Assembly: GCF_014843005.1 (NCBI RefSeq)
Contig: NZ_JACYXM010000002.1
Location: 620,001-684,000, forward strand
Reading direction: 5' to 3'
Length of the DNA: 64,000 nt
Origin: Rhodanobacter sp. DHG33
Lineage (GTDB): Bacteria; Pseudomonadota; Gammaproteobacteria; Xanthomonadales; Rhodanobacteraceae
Numbering within the stretch: the stretch's first letter is position 1; each line of letters starts with the position of its first letter. The notes below the pieces were generated by a model. The model was given only the letters and a program-made list of their open reading frames with translations, was not told the origin of the DNA and did no database searches. Made by a program: the position numbers and the translations under genes. Shown here piece after piece: positions 1 to 12,500 of this stretch.

Positions 1-1
1 G

Positions 2-616
2 CAGATCTTCACCGAGGATCCGGCGGCCCGTGCGCTGCGCTGGCGCATCGAACACGCCCAGCATCTGGCGCCTTCCGACATTCCCCGTTTCGCCGAGCTC
101 GGCGTCATCGCGTCGATGCAGTCCATCCACATGTGCTCGGACGCGCCGATGGTGGTGTCGCGCATCGGTGAGAAGCGGGCGGAAGAGGGCGCCTACGTTT
201 GGAAGAAGCTCATCGACAGCGGCGCCATCGTGCTCGACGGCACCGACACGCCGGTCGAGGACACCAACCCGATCCCGAATTTCTATTGCGGCGTCACCCG
301 CGCCTACGATCACGGCCGCAAGACATTGTTTCCCGGCCAGGCCAAGACGCGCCTACAGGAATTGCAGTCGTACACCTGGAACAACGCCTACGCCATCTAC
401 CAGGAAAACCAGCTCGGTTCGCTCTCACCCGGGAAGCTGGCCGACATCACCGTGTTCTCGGGCGACCTGCTGACTGTTCCCGCGGCGGACATCCTGCGCA
501 CGCGCGTGCTGTACACGATCATCGGCGGCAAGGTCGTGTACCAGCGGCCCGGCGCCGACAAGTGGCAGGGCGGCCAGTCGTTCGAGGCGATGCCGGAGTT
601 CGACCACGCGGAGTGA
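2..616 (+). CDS. Amidohydrolase family 3 (YtcJ-like), C-terminal part
   Basis: The reading frame is open from the left edge, so the N-terminus lies outside the window. The visible 204 residues carry amidohydrolase-3 hallmarks: RIEHAQ near the start, a SMQSIHMCSD segment at the place where the family has its 'S.QP.H...D' stretch, and a LDGTDTPVED segment corresponding to the family's 'GSD.PV' metal-site loop. The end, SLSPGKLADITVFSGDLL, is the typical strand that closes the composite beta-sandwich of metal-dependent hydrolases. The family hydrolyses amide or imidic bonds and the substrate cannot be told from sequence. There is no signal-peptide information because the start is missing. It ends about 115 bases before lolA on the same strand. 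Confidence 0.85.
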   Translation, partial: QIFTEDPAARALRWRIEHAQHLAPSDIPRFAELGVIASMQSIHMCSDAPMVVSRIGEKRAEEGAYVWKKLIDSGAIVLDGTDTPVEDTNPIPNFYCGVTRAYDHGRKTLFPGQAKTRLQELQSYTWNNAYAIYQENQLGSLSPGKLADITVFSGDLLTVPAADILRTRVLYTIIGGKVVYQRPGADKWQGGQSFEAMPEFDHAE

Positions 617-731
617 GGCGGCCCCTTTCGGCTTGCACCGGAACGGCGACGGAAGAGGGCGCCCCCGTGTGGCGTCCGCGGTTAAGCCTTGCCGCTTACA
701 ATGCGCCATCGCCCCGCGCATGGATCACCAC

Positions 732-1391
732 ATGAAACGTCTCACCCTCGCCGCCATCGCGCTGCTGTCGCTGCTGGTCGGTACGGCCCAGGCCGCCACC
801 GGCGCGGCCCGCGCGCGGCTGGACGCGTTCGCCACCGGCCTGCATTCGCTCACCGGCAGCTTCACGCAGACCCTGGACGACCCCAACGGCAACGCCGGCA
901 AGGCCAGCAGCGGCACGCTGGCGCTGGAGGCGCCGCGGCAGTTCCGCTGGGAAACCACCGCGCCCTACAAGCAGACCATCGTGGCGGACGGCAGCCGCGT
1001 GTGGATGTACGACCCCGAGCTGGAGCAGGTGACCGTGCGCATCCAGTCCAGCGAGGAGGCGCACAGCCCGCTCACCGTGCTCACCGACCTCAAGCAGATG
1101 GACAAGGAGTTCAAGGTCGCCGAGCAGGGCGAGCACGACGGCCTGGCCTGGCTGCGCCTCACCTCCACCGCCAAGGACCCGCAGTTCGCCTACGCCGACC
1201 TCGGTTTCGACGCGAACGGCCTGGCGCGGATGACCTTCAAGGACCAGCTCGGCTCCACCACCGACATCCGCTTCTCGGACTGGAAGCGCAACGCGGACAT
1301 CCCGGCTTCGGTGTTCACCTTTGTGCCGCCCAAGGGTGCCGACGTGATCGGCGACGCCCCCGTGTTGCAGGTGCAGCCGCTGCAGAATTAG
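732..1391 (+). CDS. lolA: Outer-membrane lipoprotein carrier protein LolA
   Basis: LolA is the periplasmic chaperone that accepts lipoproteins from the LolCDE ABC transporter and delivers them to the outer-membrane receptor. The product is 219 residues with a clear Sec signal peptide (MKRLTLAAIALLSLLVGTAQA). The mature part shows the family pattern: SLTGSFTQTL near the N-terminus, then PRQFRWETTAPYKQTIVADG and VWMYDPELEQVTVR, which form the first strands of the hydrophobic half-barrel. An in-frame ATG 12 bases upstream (720) would add MDHH; the inner ATG is preferred because it starts directly at the basic n-region. The lolA - rarA - serS neighbourhood is typical of Xanthomonadales. Confidence 0.95.
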   Translation: MKRLTLAAIALLSLLVGTAQAATGAARARLDAFATGLHSLTGSFTQTLDDPNGNAGKASSGTLALEAPRQFRWETTAPYKQTIVADGSRVWMYDPELEQVTVRIQSSEEAHSPLTVLTDLKQMDKEFKVAEQGEHDGLAWLRLTSTAKDPQFAYADLGFDANGLARMTFKDQLGSTTDIRFSDWKRNADIPASVFTFVPPKGADVIGDAPVLQVQPLQN

Positions 1392-1400
1392 GAGGCTCCG

Positions 1401-2090
1401 ATGCCGGTGCTGCGCCAATTGCCGCGCTGGGCCTGGTTTGGGGCGGGCGTGCTGGCGCTGATCGCAGGGCTGGTCAATGCGGCCGGCTACCTGGGCTTTC
1501 GCCACCAGTCGATCAGCAATATGACTGGCAACACCAGTCTGCTGGGTATCGCGCTCGGCAGGGGCGACGCCGGCGAGGCGCTGCATTGGGCGCTGACCAT
1601 CGCGGCCTTTGTGCTGGGTGCGATGTTGAGCGGCATGATCGTGCAGCAGAGCACGTTGCAGCTGGGACGCCGTTACGGCATCGCCCTGCTGCTGGAGTCC
1701 GCACTGCTGTTTGCTGCGGTGCCGCTGCTCGATGCAGCCGATTCGCTGGGACTCTATCTCGCCTCGGCAGCCGTGGGTTTGCAGAACGGTATGGTGAGCG
1801 CGTACAGCGGCATGCTGATCCGTACCACGCATGTCACTGGCATCTTCACCGATCTGGGCATCTATCTCGGCCACCTGCTGCGCGGATTGCCGGTGGACAT
1901 GCTGCGCCTGCGCGTCTGTGTGCTGGTGGCCGCATGCTTCATGCTGGGAAGCGCCATCGGCGCGGTACTGTTCGGGCGCATGCAGGACCACAGCCTGCTG
2001 GTTCCGGCAACACTGACGGGCGTCTGCGGCTTGATCTATGCCGTGTATCGATATTTCGCGTCTGCCACACCGGACACTGGCGGCGGATAA
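1401..2090 (+). CDS. DUF1275 / YoaK family integral membrane protein
   Basis: The product is 229 residues and very hydrophobic, with about six predicted membrane segments. It matches the DUF1275 (YoaK) family in its N-terminal GLVNAAGYLGFRHQSISN stretch, followed by MTGNTSLLGIAL; the 'MTGN' turn is the family hallmark. A further repeat-like piece, GLQNGMVSAYSGMLIRTTHVTG, is also typical. Transport has been suggested for the family but no substrate is known. It starts 9 bases after lolA with an AGGAG ribosome binding site inside the gap, so it is probably co-transcribed with lolA. Confidence 0.85.
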   Translation: MPVLRQLPRWAWFGAGVLALIAGLVNAAGYLGFRHQSISNMTGNTSLLGIALGRGDAGEALHWALTIAAFVLGAMLSGMIVQQSTLQLGRRYGIALLLESALLFAAVPLLDAADSLGLYLASAAVGLQNGMVSAYSGMLIRTTHVTGIFTDLGIYLGHLLRGLPVDMLRLRVCVLVAACFMLGSAIGAVLFGRMQDHSLLVPATLTGVCGLIYAVYRYFASATPDTGGG

Positions 2091-2130
2091 GGTGCGGCCT
2101 CCGCGGGCCGCTTGGAATCTCGAATCGGCT

Positions 2131-5100
2131 TCAGCCGGCCAGTGTGCAGCGGTTGCGGCCGTTGTGCTTGGATTCGTAGAGCGCGGTATCGGCGCGTGAC
2201 AGCCACGAGGTCATGTTTTCGTCGGGCTTCAATTCGGCGATGCCGATGCTCACGGTGATGGTGATGGTGCGCCCCTCATGGCGAACCCGCGTGTTGCCCA
2301 GCGACGTGCGGATGCGTTCGGTGATCGTCATCGCCTGCGCGCCGGCATTGTTCGGCAGGCAGAGCACGAGTTCCTCGCCGCCGTAGCGGCCGACCAGGTC
2401 GCCGGAGCGCAGCTGCTGACAGATGACGCCGGCGGCCGAGCGCAGCACGGCATCGCCGGCGAGGTGGCCATGCTGGTCGTTGACCTGCTTGAAGCGATCC
2501 AGGTCCAGCAGGGCGATGCAGGCCGGCAGGGCGCCCGCGTTGCGCCGCACGCCTTCGGCCAGTTCGAGGAAACGGCGGCGGTTGCAGACGCCGGTGAGCT
2601 CGTCGGTACCGGCCAGCAAATCGAGGCGCTGGTTGGCGGCGCGCAGCTCGCGGGTGTGCGCGTCGATCTGCGCCTGCAGTTGCGCGGCCCGATGGCGAAG
2701 GTAGACGGTGCGCAGCTGCACCAGCAGGACGATCAGTGCCAGCAGCAGCACGATGGCGAGCAGGCGCACCCAGACGGTCTCGTACCAGAGGGGCGCCACG
2801 CTGATGGCCAGCGTGCTTTCGATCGTGCGCGAATGCAGGCCGCGCGGCACGGCGCGTAGGTGCAGCACGTAATCGCCATGGGGCAGGTTGGTGTAGATCG
2901 CGCTGGGCGCGCTGCCCTTGGGTACCTCGATCCAGTCGTCGTCGAAACCTTCCATGCGGTAGCTGTAGGTGGTTTCCTGCGGCGCCTGGTAATCGAGCAG
3001 GGCAAAGTCCACGCGCAGGCTGCGTTCGTGCGCTGCCAGTGCCAGCGAGCCATGCTCCCCGGGCAGTTGGCCGAACGGCAGCGGGCGCCCGTTCACCAGC
3101 GCGTTGGTGATGCGTAGCGGCGCCGGCGGCGCGTCGGGCGCGTGCCATGACGGCCGGATCACGGTAAGGCCGCCGAGGCCTCCGAACAGCAACGTATCGT
3201 CGGGCATGCGCGCCGCGGCGGCGTAGACGTAGCTGGAGATGCGCTGGCCGTCGCGTACGCCGAGGTTGCGGATGTGCAGGTCGTTGCCGTCGACCACGAA
3301 GATGCCGTTGCTGGTGCTTACCCACAGATTGCCGTCGTTGTCGGGCAGCACGGCGCTGATCTTGTTGCTGGACAGTCCGCCATCCGTGCCGAATTGCCGG
3401 AAACGGTAGGGCGGGGCATCGCCGTGGGGCAGCATGGCGAGGCCTCCCAGCGTGCCCACCCATACGCGGCCGTGCAAATCGACGGCGATGGAATCCACCA
3501 GGTTCTGCGGCAGACTTGTCGTGTCGCCTGCGCGCTGCGTCAGGTTCACGAAGCCCGTGGTCTGCAGCGGGTCGTGCGCGATGCTGATGCCGTTGCTGGT
3601 GGCGTACCAGATCGACGTGCCGACACGTACGATCTGACGCACGGTGTCGCCGGCAAGACTGTCGGTCTGGCCGGCAACGTGGTGGTAGTGGATCAGCTGG
3701 CCGTTGCGGGTGTCGTAGCGGTAGGTACCGTTGTAGGTGCCGATCAGCATGTACGGACCCTGGCGCAGCAGGCTCAGTACCGGGCTGTCGCTCAGCTCGG
3801 GTAGCAGCATGTCGCGCACGCTCAGCGTGTCCGGATCGATCCGCGCCAGCCCCTGGGTGCCAACCCATATCGAGCCGTCCGGCGCCTCGGCCAGGCTCTG
3901 CACATCGCGCCGTAGCTGCTTGCCGGTCAATTGCAGGTGGCGCACGGTGGCGGTGACCGGGTCGATGACGTCGATCCAGCCTGCCGCCATGCCCAGCCAG
4001 ATCCTGCCGCCCGCGTCGACGTGGATGCTGCGCACATTGGGATTGCCCAGCGCGCGTGCGGGATCGGCCGCGGGCAGCATGGAAAAGGCGACGTTGCCGG
4101 TCGCATTGCTGCGCGCCACGCCGAGATCGGTGGCGGCCCAGACGTTGCCGTCGTGCCCCAGCAGTGCGCGCACGGTATCGCCGGGCAGCGAGGAGGGCAG
4201 CGAAGTGTCGTGGCCGATGATGTGCGTGGCGGCATCCCCGGGCGACCAGGCGATAATGCCGTTGCCGTCGGTGGCGATCCACATCCGGTTCGGGCTCACC
4301 TCGAGCAGGTCGCGCACGGTGGCCTGCCGCGCCATGCCGGCACGGCCGCTGAACCCGGGGACCGCATGCCATTGGCCGTCGGTGCCGCGGTAGACCGCGC
4401 CCATCTGACCGCTGCCCACCCAGAGCCGCCCTTCGGCGTCCTCGCGCACGGCCCATATGCCGTCGCGCAGCACCTGGTCGATCACTCCCGCAGGGTGATC
4501 CGGTCGCACGAAGTCCCGGCTTCCCGCGTAGCGGACGAACAGGCCGTCGCTGTTGCCCAGCCACAGGTTGCCGACACGATCCTGGTACACGCTGAAATTG
4601 CGCGGGCTGGCCTGCGACCCCGTGGTTATCGCGTCAATGCGGTCGCTGTCCAGGTCCAGGCGATCCAGCCCGTGGTCGGTGGCGATCCAAATGCCGTGTC
4701 CGCCGTCCGGCGACAGGGCGTAGATCTTGCGGTCGCTGGTGCCGCCCGGGCCTGTCGGGTAGCTGCGGAAGCGTCCGCTCTGCGCATCGAAACGCGCAAG
4801 CCCGCCATCGTTGGTGCCTACCAGCAACCCTCCGTCCGGCAACGCGAGCAGGCTGCGCACGTAGGTATCGGGCAGGCCGGCGGCCGAGGCATCGGCGAGT
4901 TCGAAGACCTGCACGCGGTAGCCGTCGTAACGCACCAGGCCACCCATGGTGCCGATCCAGAGCATGCCGCCGCGATCCATCGCCAGCGCCGTGGCGATGG
5001 ATTGTGGCAGGCCCTCGTTCATCCCCAGGGTGTCGAACCATCGCCGTTCCAGCGGGCGCCAGGGATCGGGGGCGCTGGCAGCGTGCAGAACCGGCAGCGA

Positions 5101-5211
5101 TAGCCATCCCAGCGTCAGCGCGATCAGCAGGCTTGCGCACGCGCGCAGCAGGCCGCCTCGCTTTCGGCGATGGCGGTGCGGATCAGGATGATTTTGGCTT
5201 CCCCCGGACAT
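2131..5211 (-). CDS. Two-component-regulator-propeller sensor with C-terminal GGDEF (diguanylate cyclase)
   Basis: This is a 1026-residue membrane-anchored sensor predicted to make cyclic di-GMP. In order it has a basic N-terminus and signal segment (to about residue 45), a long run of reg_prop beta-propeller repeats (about 50-700, with recurring 'G.LWIGT..GL.R.D' units), a Y_Y_Y domain (about 715-785), one transmembrane helix (about 810-830), a short coiled coil, and GGDEF. The active-site loop reads RYGGEELVLCLP, a GGEEL variant that keeps both acidic residues. The frame stays open far upstream into rarA on the other strand. I chose the ATG at 5211 because a plausible n-region and hydrophobic segment follow and it avoids overlap. 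It is divergent from rarA. Confidence 0.9.
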   Translation of the reverse strand: MSGGSQNHPDPHRHRRKRGGLLRACASLLIALTLGWLSLPVLHAASAPDPWRPLERRWFDTLGMNEGLPQSIATALAMDRGGMLWIGTMGGLVRYDGYRVQVFELADASAAGLPDTYVRSLLALPDGGLLVGTNDGGLARFDAQSGRFRSYPTGPGGTSDRKIYALSPDGGHGIWIATDHGLDRLDLDSDRIDAITTGSQASPRNFSVYQDRVGNLWLGNSDGLFVRYAGSRDFVRPDHPAGVIDQVLRDGIWAVREDAEGRLWVGSGQMGAVYRGTDGQWHAVPGFSGRAGMARQATVRDLLEVSPNRMWIATDGNGIIAWSPGDAATHIIGHDTSLPSSLPGDTVRALLGHDGNVWAATDLGVARSNATGNVAFSMLPAADPARALGNPNVRSIHVDAGGRIWLGMAAGWIDVIDPVTATVRHLQLTGKQLRRDVQSLAEAPDGSIWVGTQGLARIDPDTLSVRDMLLPELSDSPVLSLLRQGPYMLIGTYNGTYRYDTRNGQLIHYHHVAGQTDSLAGDTVRQIVRVGTSIWYATSNGISIAHDPLQTTGFVNLTQRAGDTTSLPQNLVDSIAVDLHGRVWVGTLGGLAMLPHGDAPPYRFRQFGTDGGLSSNKISAVLPDNDGNLWVSTSNGIFVVDGNDLHIRNLGVRDGQRISSYVYAAAARMPDDTLLFGGLGGLTVIRPSWHAPDAPPAPLRITNALVNGRPLPFGQLPGEHGSLALAAHERSLRVDFALLDYQAPQETTYSYRMEGFDDDWIEVPKGSAPSAIYTNLPHGDYVLHLRAVPRGLHSRTIESTLAISVAPLWYETVWVRLLAIVLLLALIVLLVQLRTVYLRHRAAQLQAQIDAHTRELRAANQRLDLLAGTDELTGVCNRRRFLELAEGVRRNAGALPACIALLDLDRFKQVNDQHGHLAGDAVLRSAAGVICQQLRSGDLVGRYGGEELVLCLPNNAGAQAMTITERIRTSLGNTRVRHEGRTITITVSIGIAELKPDENMTSWLSRADTALYESKHNGRNRCTLAG

Positions 5212-5275
5212 GCGCGGCTCCGTGTCAGATGCGCTGCTCCCCCGAATATCATAGCTGCGCAAGGTCGCCGTTATC

Positions 5276-6622
5276 ATGGCAGGCATGCCCCACCATCCCT
5301 TCCAGCCGACGGACTCCCTGTTCGGCGAACCCGAAGCGCTCAAGCCGTTGGCCGAGCGCATGCGCCCGCGCAACTTGGACGAAATCGTCGGCCAGCGCCG
5401 TCTGGTGGCGCCGGACCGTGCCCTGCGCCGTGCCCTGGAGGCGGGCCGGCTGCATTCCATGGTGCTGTGGGGGCCGCCCGGCTGCGGCAAGACCACACTG
5501 GCGCTGCTGGTTGCGCAGTACGCCGATGCCGACTTCAAGGCGATCTCGGCCGTGCTCTCCGGCCTGCCCGAGGTGCGCAAGGCGCTGGCCGAGGCGGAGG
5601 GGAATTTCGCCCAGGGGCGGCGCACCGTGCTGTTCGTGGACGAGGTGCACCGCTTCAACAAGGCCCAGCAGGATGCCTTCCTGCCGCATATCGAGCGCGG
5701 CGTGATCCTGTTCGTGGGCGCCACCACCGAGAACCCCTCGTTCGAACTGAACTCCGCGCTGCTCTCGCGCTGCCGCGTGCACGTGCTGGAGGCGGTGTCG
5801 GCGGACGACATCGTGGCCGCGCTCAGGCGGGCGCTGGCGGACACGGAGCGTGGCCTCGGCGCGCAGCAGCTGCAGGTGGATGATGCCTCGCTGCAGTTGA
5901 TCGCCCAGGCCGCCGACGGCGACGTGCGCCGTGCGCTCACCCTGCTGGAGATCGCCGCCGAGCTGGCCGAAGACCATCGCATCGACCAGCCCACGCTGGA
6001 ACAGGTGCTGGCCGATCGCACGCGCCGCTTCGACAAGCAGGGCGAGCAGTTCTACGACCAGATCTCGGCGCTGCACAAATCCGTGCGCTCCTCCGACCCC
6101 GACGCCGCCGTGTATTGGCTGACGCGCATGCTCGACGGCGGCTGCGATCCGCGCTACCTCGCGCGTCGCATGACACGCATGGCGGTGGAGGACGTGGGCC
6201 TGGCCGAGCCGCGCGCCTGGCGCATGGCGCTGGATGCCTGGGACACCTTCGAGCGTCTCGGCAGCCCCGAGGGCGAGCTGGGCCTGGCCCAGCTGGCGAT
6301 CTGGCTGGCGGTGGCGCCTAAGAGCAACGCCGCCTACCAGGCCTTCAACGCCGCCCGTGCCGCGGTGCGCGAGACAGGCACGCTGGACGTGCCTATGCAC
6401 CTGCGCAACGCGCCCACCAAGCTGATGAAGGGCCTGGGCTACGGCAAGGGCTACCAGTACGACCACGACGCCGAAGGCGGCATCGCACTGGACCAGCAAT
6501 GCCTGCCGGACGAACTCGAAGGCACCGTGTTCTACGAACCGGTGGAGCGCGGGCTGGAGCTGCAATTGCGCGACAAACTGCTGGCGTTGCGCGAAGCCCG
6601 CCGCAAGGCCCGCGGCGGCTGA
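5276..6622 (+). CDS. rarA: Replication-associated recombination protein A (MgsA/RarA AAA+ ATPase)
   Basis: RarA acts at stalled replication forks and interacts with SSB. The 448-residue protein has the usual family length. It begins with the conserved PLAERMRPRNLDEIVGQ stretch and has Walker A GPPGCGKTTLALL near residue 66. Walker B is VLFVDEVHRFNKAQQDAFLP near residue 118, with sensor 1 GATTENPSFELNSALLSR after it. The C-terminal clamp-loader-like domain ends in the typical GLGYGKGYQYDHD and FYEPVERG stretches. Two in-frame starts, 5276 and 5285, are possible. It is divergent from the GGDEF gene, with about 65 bases between the starts. Confidence 0.97.
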   Translation: MAGMPHHPFQPTDSLFGEPEALKPLAERMRPRNLDEIVGQRRLVAPDRALRRALEAGRLHSMVLWGPPGCGKTTLALLVAQYADADFKAISAVLSGLPEVRKALAEAEGNFAQGRRTVLFVDEVHRFNKAQQDAFLPHIERGVILFVGATTENPSFELNSALLSRCRVHVLEAVSADDIVAALRRALADTERGLGAQQLQVDDASLQLIAQAADGDVRRALTLLEIAAELAEDHRIDQPTLEQVLADRTRRFDKQGEQFYDQISALHKSVRSSDPDAAVYWLTRMLDGGCDPRYLARRMTRMAVEDVGLAEPRAWRMALDAWDTFERLGSPEGELGLAQLAIWLAVAPKSNAAYQAFNAARAAVRETGTLDVPMHLRNAPTKLMKGLGYGKGYQYDHDAEGGIALDQQCLPDELEGTVFYEPVERGLELQLRDKLLALREARRKARGG

Positions 6623-6700
6623 TCCGCGCTGCTGCAGCGCCGCTTGCGGGGCATGGCGCGAACTGCGAGATTCGCGCCTGTCAACAGGGGAGGGCGAGAC

Positions 6701-9021
<2,321 letters not shown>

Positions 9022-9071
9022 TAGGATGCGCGCTGGCTGCAAGACAGTGGTCAGCCAGCGGAAACACACAC

Positions 9072-9161
9072 GGAGAGATGGCCGAGCGGTTTAAGGCACC
9101 GGTCTTGAAAACCGGCGAAGGGTCAAACCTTCCGTGGGTTCGAATCCCACTCTCTCCGCCA
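9072..9161 (+). tRNA. tRNA-Ser (anticodon UGA)
   Basis: The 90-base gene folds as a class II tRNA. The acceptor stem GGAGAGA pairs with TCTCTCC and is followed by the G discriminator and an encoded CCA. The anticodon stem CCGGT/ACCGG encloses loop CTTGAAA, giving anticodon TGA. A long variable arm (GCGAAGGGTCAAACCTTCC) follows, and the T arm holds GTTCGAATC. It decodes UCA and other UCN codons. Its 3' end is a common integration site for tyrosine recombinases, and a recombinase remnant lies 200 bases downstream. Confidence 0.97.
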
Positions 9162-9173
9162 ACGAAATGGTTT

Positions 9174-9201
9174 AAGTTATTGGATTTGAATAACTTTTCT
9201 T
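9174..9201 (+). terminator. Hairpin and T-rich tail after tRNA-Ser
   Basis: A perfect 8-bp stem (AAGTTATT at 9174-9181 and AATAACTT at 9189-9196, 7-base loop) is followed by a T-rich tail. It sits 12 bases after the tRNA and fits a rho-independent terminator, although the stem is AT-rich and therefore weak. Confidence 0.5.
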
Positions 9202-9214
9202 CAAGAAAGGGCGG

Positions 9215-9237
9215 CTGGTGTGCCATCTGGTGTGCCA
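9215..9237. repeat. Tandem 11-bp direct repeat next to tRNA-Ser
   Basis: CTGGTGTGCCA occurs at 9215-9225 and again at 9227-9237, separated by one base. The position, between the tRNA 3' end and a recombinase remnant, fits arm-type or excisionase binding sites of an integrated element. That function is inferred. Confidence 0.55.
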
Positions 9238-9366
9238 GTCGTTTTTGTTTGTGTCTACTGGTCGTTGCGCTTCTTTCAACTAGATCCTCAGTCGCATAGA
9301 GCACGAATCGGCCCCAAGAATTTTCAAGGGAGCCACTCGGCGGCGCCTCCTTGTTTAATTGCACGT

Positions 9367-9558
9367 TCCGGGCACTCTATGCACATAGGGTCCGCCAACG
9401 ATCTGGCGCGCGGCGGCGCGATGGTTCTTGAAATTCAACATGCCGGCGGCTGGAAAGGCCAACGTCAAGTGATCCATTACACCGAACAATCCATGGCCGT
9501 ACGTTGCGCGATGGCACGACTACGTAAAAAACACGCTTCCAAGGGAATAGACGGCTAA
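9367..9558 (+). pseudogene. C-terminal remnant of a tyrosine recombinase (phage-type integrase)
   Basis: About 63 residues are recognisable: SGHSMHIGSANDLARGGA, then a QHAGGWKGQRQVIHYTE stretch, then a basic tail. The alignment with integrase C-termini is box II 'GHSxR.G.A..LA..G' followed by 'Q..GRWK.....YT'. The nucleophilic tyrosine (in HYTE) is present, but the conserved arginine of the HxxR motif is a histidine (GHSMH). No N-terminal or core-binding domain precedes it. The frame upstream is open but unrelated, so the true left end is uncertain. This looks like the relic of the enzyme that inserted material at tRNA-Ser. Confidence 0.75.
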
Positions 9559-9572
9559 ACGGCGCCGTTACG

Positions 9573-12500
9573 ATGACAACCACTCGATGCGCGACGTTGC
9601 TGAAAGAGCTCGACGAAACCGCCTTTGAAGACTGGCTGTGTGTCTTCATCCAGGAAGCATACGACCTTCCCGTGCCGCCTCAGCGACACGGCGGAAGCGG
9701 GCACGCGCAGCAAGGGGTGGACTTGTACGGGCGCCTGCAAGGCGGCGGCATGCTTGGCGTGCAGGCCAAGGCCTATGTCAAGAAAAAGCTGACAACAACG
9801 GCGCTGGCCAAGGAGATTGCGGACGCTCACGATTTCGTACCGGCTCTACAGCGCTACATCGTGTGCTCGCTCAATTCGCGCCATCCACGCCTGCAGGGAC
9901 ACGCGCGGATGGCCACGATGCATGATGCACCGACCGTTGAATTGCTGTCGCTGGAAGACCTCGCCGAGCAGACCGAACGGCTCCCCCGCGCCAAGGCGGA
10001 CTTGTTCCGCCGCACGATGGGGGCGGATGACGTCTTCGCGTTCATGCAGGCCTTCGGTGACCAACTTCGCCAGACGGTCGCGATCATGTCGCCGGAAATG
10101 GCGACGCTTCCCGACCCGCGTCTGAAAACGATTGACGATTGGATCGACGCCGGTCGCCCTCAGCGGGCGCTCGACGACCTGGCGGTCTATTCCGGTGCCA
10201 TCGAGCGCGCGACCCGCCGCCGATTAGAGATGCGCGCCCACTTTGCGCTCGGTGACTTAGCACTCGTGGTCGACATGGCCCGCGCCGAACAACGCGAAGC
10301 CACCCCGCATGCCGCGATCCTTGCGTATGGTGCCCATGCCGCTGCGTTGAACGGTGACACCACGACGGCCGACTCGCTGCTTGCGCAGGCCCTGTCCCTC
10401 ATGCAAAGCGCGACGCAGGCCGAAGTAGTGGCCACCTACCTACGCGTCCACGCCTTTCGCCACAGCGAGGACTTCATCACGCTCGAAACGTTTGCCCGCA
10501 CGCACTTGGGTGATCTCATGCCAGTGGCATTGGCCTTAGCCGATAGCGCGTTTCAACTCGGTGACATGGCGGCCGCCACGGCTTGGTATGTCCGTGCCAA
10601 ACAGCACCGACCGATGTGGCCAGTCGGCGCGCATATGAACGCGTTGGGCGCGGAACTTTGGGCGCTTATTCAAGCAGCGATGGTGGATGGTGAGGCGATC
10701 AAAGATCGGGTGAGAGCGGTGGCTGTGCAGTTGGAAGAGCTCGCCAGTGAAGCGGACGCGCTGGAGGCTATCAGCTTACGAATTGCCCCCCGCATTAACC
10801 TTGGTCACGCCTATCGTGTCCTGGAAGACTACGGGCGGGCGGCGGCAGAGTGGGATCGTGTCCTTACGCTGCCTTACGTAGATGAAACCCTCTGGCTACA
10901 ACGCTGCCTGCTGTGTGCTCACCCCGGGGTGCCACTGCCCGATGACGCGTTGGCGACTCGCTGGGCAGTGACGCCTGTTAGTCGGCTCGTGTTGGCCAGC
11001 GCGTGCAGTTTCGCGGGCGAGGTTGCCCGTGCGCAAGCGCTCATTGAGCAAGCGCTCGCCGACCCAGATCTGAGCGACAGTGACCGCGCGATCGGCATGA
11101 TTGAACGTCTGCGACTGCAGAGTACTGCTGACGACGACCGTGCAACAGGCGATGATGTGCGTGCGATGCTCGCCCTCTTTGATGCAGGCAATCGCACTGT
11201 TCCGATGTTGGGCTGGCTGGCCAGCCACGCCCCGAAGGATGATGCAGCCCTTTGGCGTCGCGTGCACGACGCACTCATGAGTTTGGTCATTACCGTCGAT
11301 ATCGACATGGTGCGTCGGCTCATCTACACCGACGATCTGCTGCGGTCGGATCTCGTCGATGTCGCGATGGTCTGGCTGCCGGTTATCAAAAGCGACGCGC
11401 AAGACGCCAACGGTCAAATCGTCAGTGCTGTGGCCGCACGGACGCTCTTGCGGCTGTACGTCTGCAGCTATCGCTTCGCCGAAGCCCGTGACCTCATTGC
11501 CCAATTGAGCGCTTCGCGGCCGGACGACGCGGCGATTGCGTTGGCGTGCGCGCAAGCGCTGGAACAGGCCGGTGATCGCTCGGCGGCCTACGAGCTACTG
11601 ACGAGTGTGATCCAACGCGGGCAGCGGGCGGGAGCTGTCCTGCGCAGTTGGGCGCACGCGGCCGTGATCGTCAATCGACGTCGCGCCGCACGCCGCCTGA
11701 TGAGAGAACTTGTCATTGCGCCGACGAGTGCCGACGACTACGCACACGTGCTGCAGGCTCGCGCATGGCTGCGAGTACGCGGGAACGATCAGCAACTCCT
11801 GGCCTCCGGCGTACCCATTACGGCGGAGACGGCCGCCACGGTCTTCAACACAGGGATGATCCACCGGCGATCGCGCCCTCCGCGTGTCGGTTACGGGCAT
11901 GTCGTCCACCTGCGTATCACGTCTGACGGCGACGTTCGCTTCGACAAGCGCGTGTGCTTGACCGAAGCCGGCGACCTCATCCTGCCTGGTGTCGAGGTGC
12001 TTCGCGCCGATCAATATCCATGGATCAGCGAACTGCTGAGTGCGCGCATCGGTGACGAATGCGCCCTCAGCGAGGCACCGTTTGCAGGGTGCACGGCAAC
12101 CATTATCGACGTGTTCGAGGCAGATCGCTGGAGCGTGGTTCAAGCTCTGGAACTGGTGCACCGCTTGCCGTCCGAGGCCACCGGCATCGAGGCGGTGCAC
12201 GGCGATGTCGCGGGACAAGTCGACAGTCTCACCGCCCGACTGAAAACCAGCCAGCAGAACACTCAACGCGTCCTCCATACCGCAACGCAAGGTCAATCTT
12301 CGATTGCCTTGACGGCTGGCATCCTGCGAACGTCTCCGCGCATGCTGCTTCGCCGCTCCGATCCCTGGCGCCCGGCGGGTCACTCGGGAACATCCCAAGA
12401 CATCGATGCCGACGATGCCGTGTTAGCGATGGGAGCGCGCTTGGTGCTCGATCCCATCGCGGTTCTGTTATTGGTCGAAATCGGCGCCGATGCCGTTATT

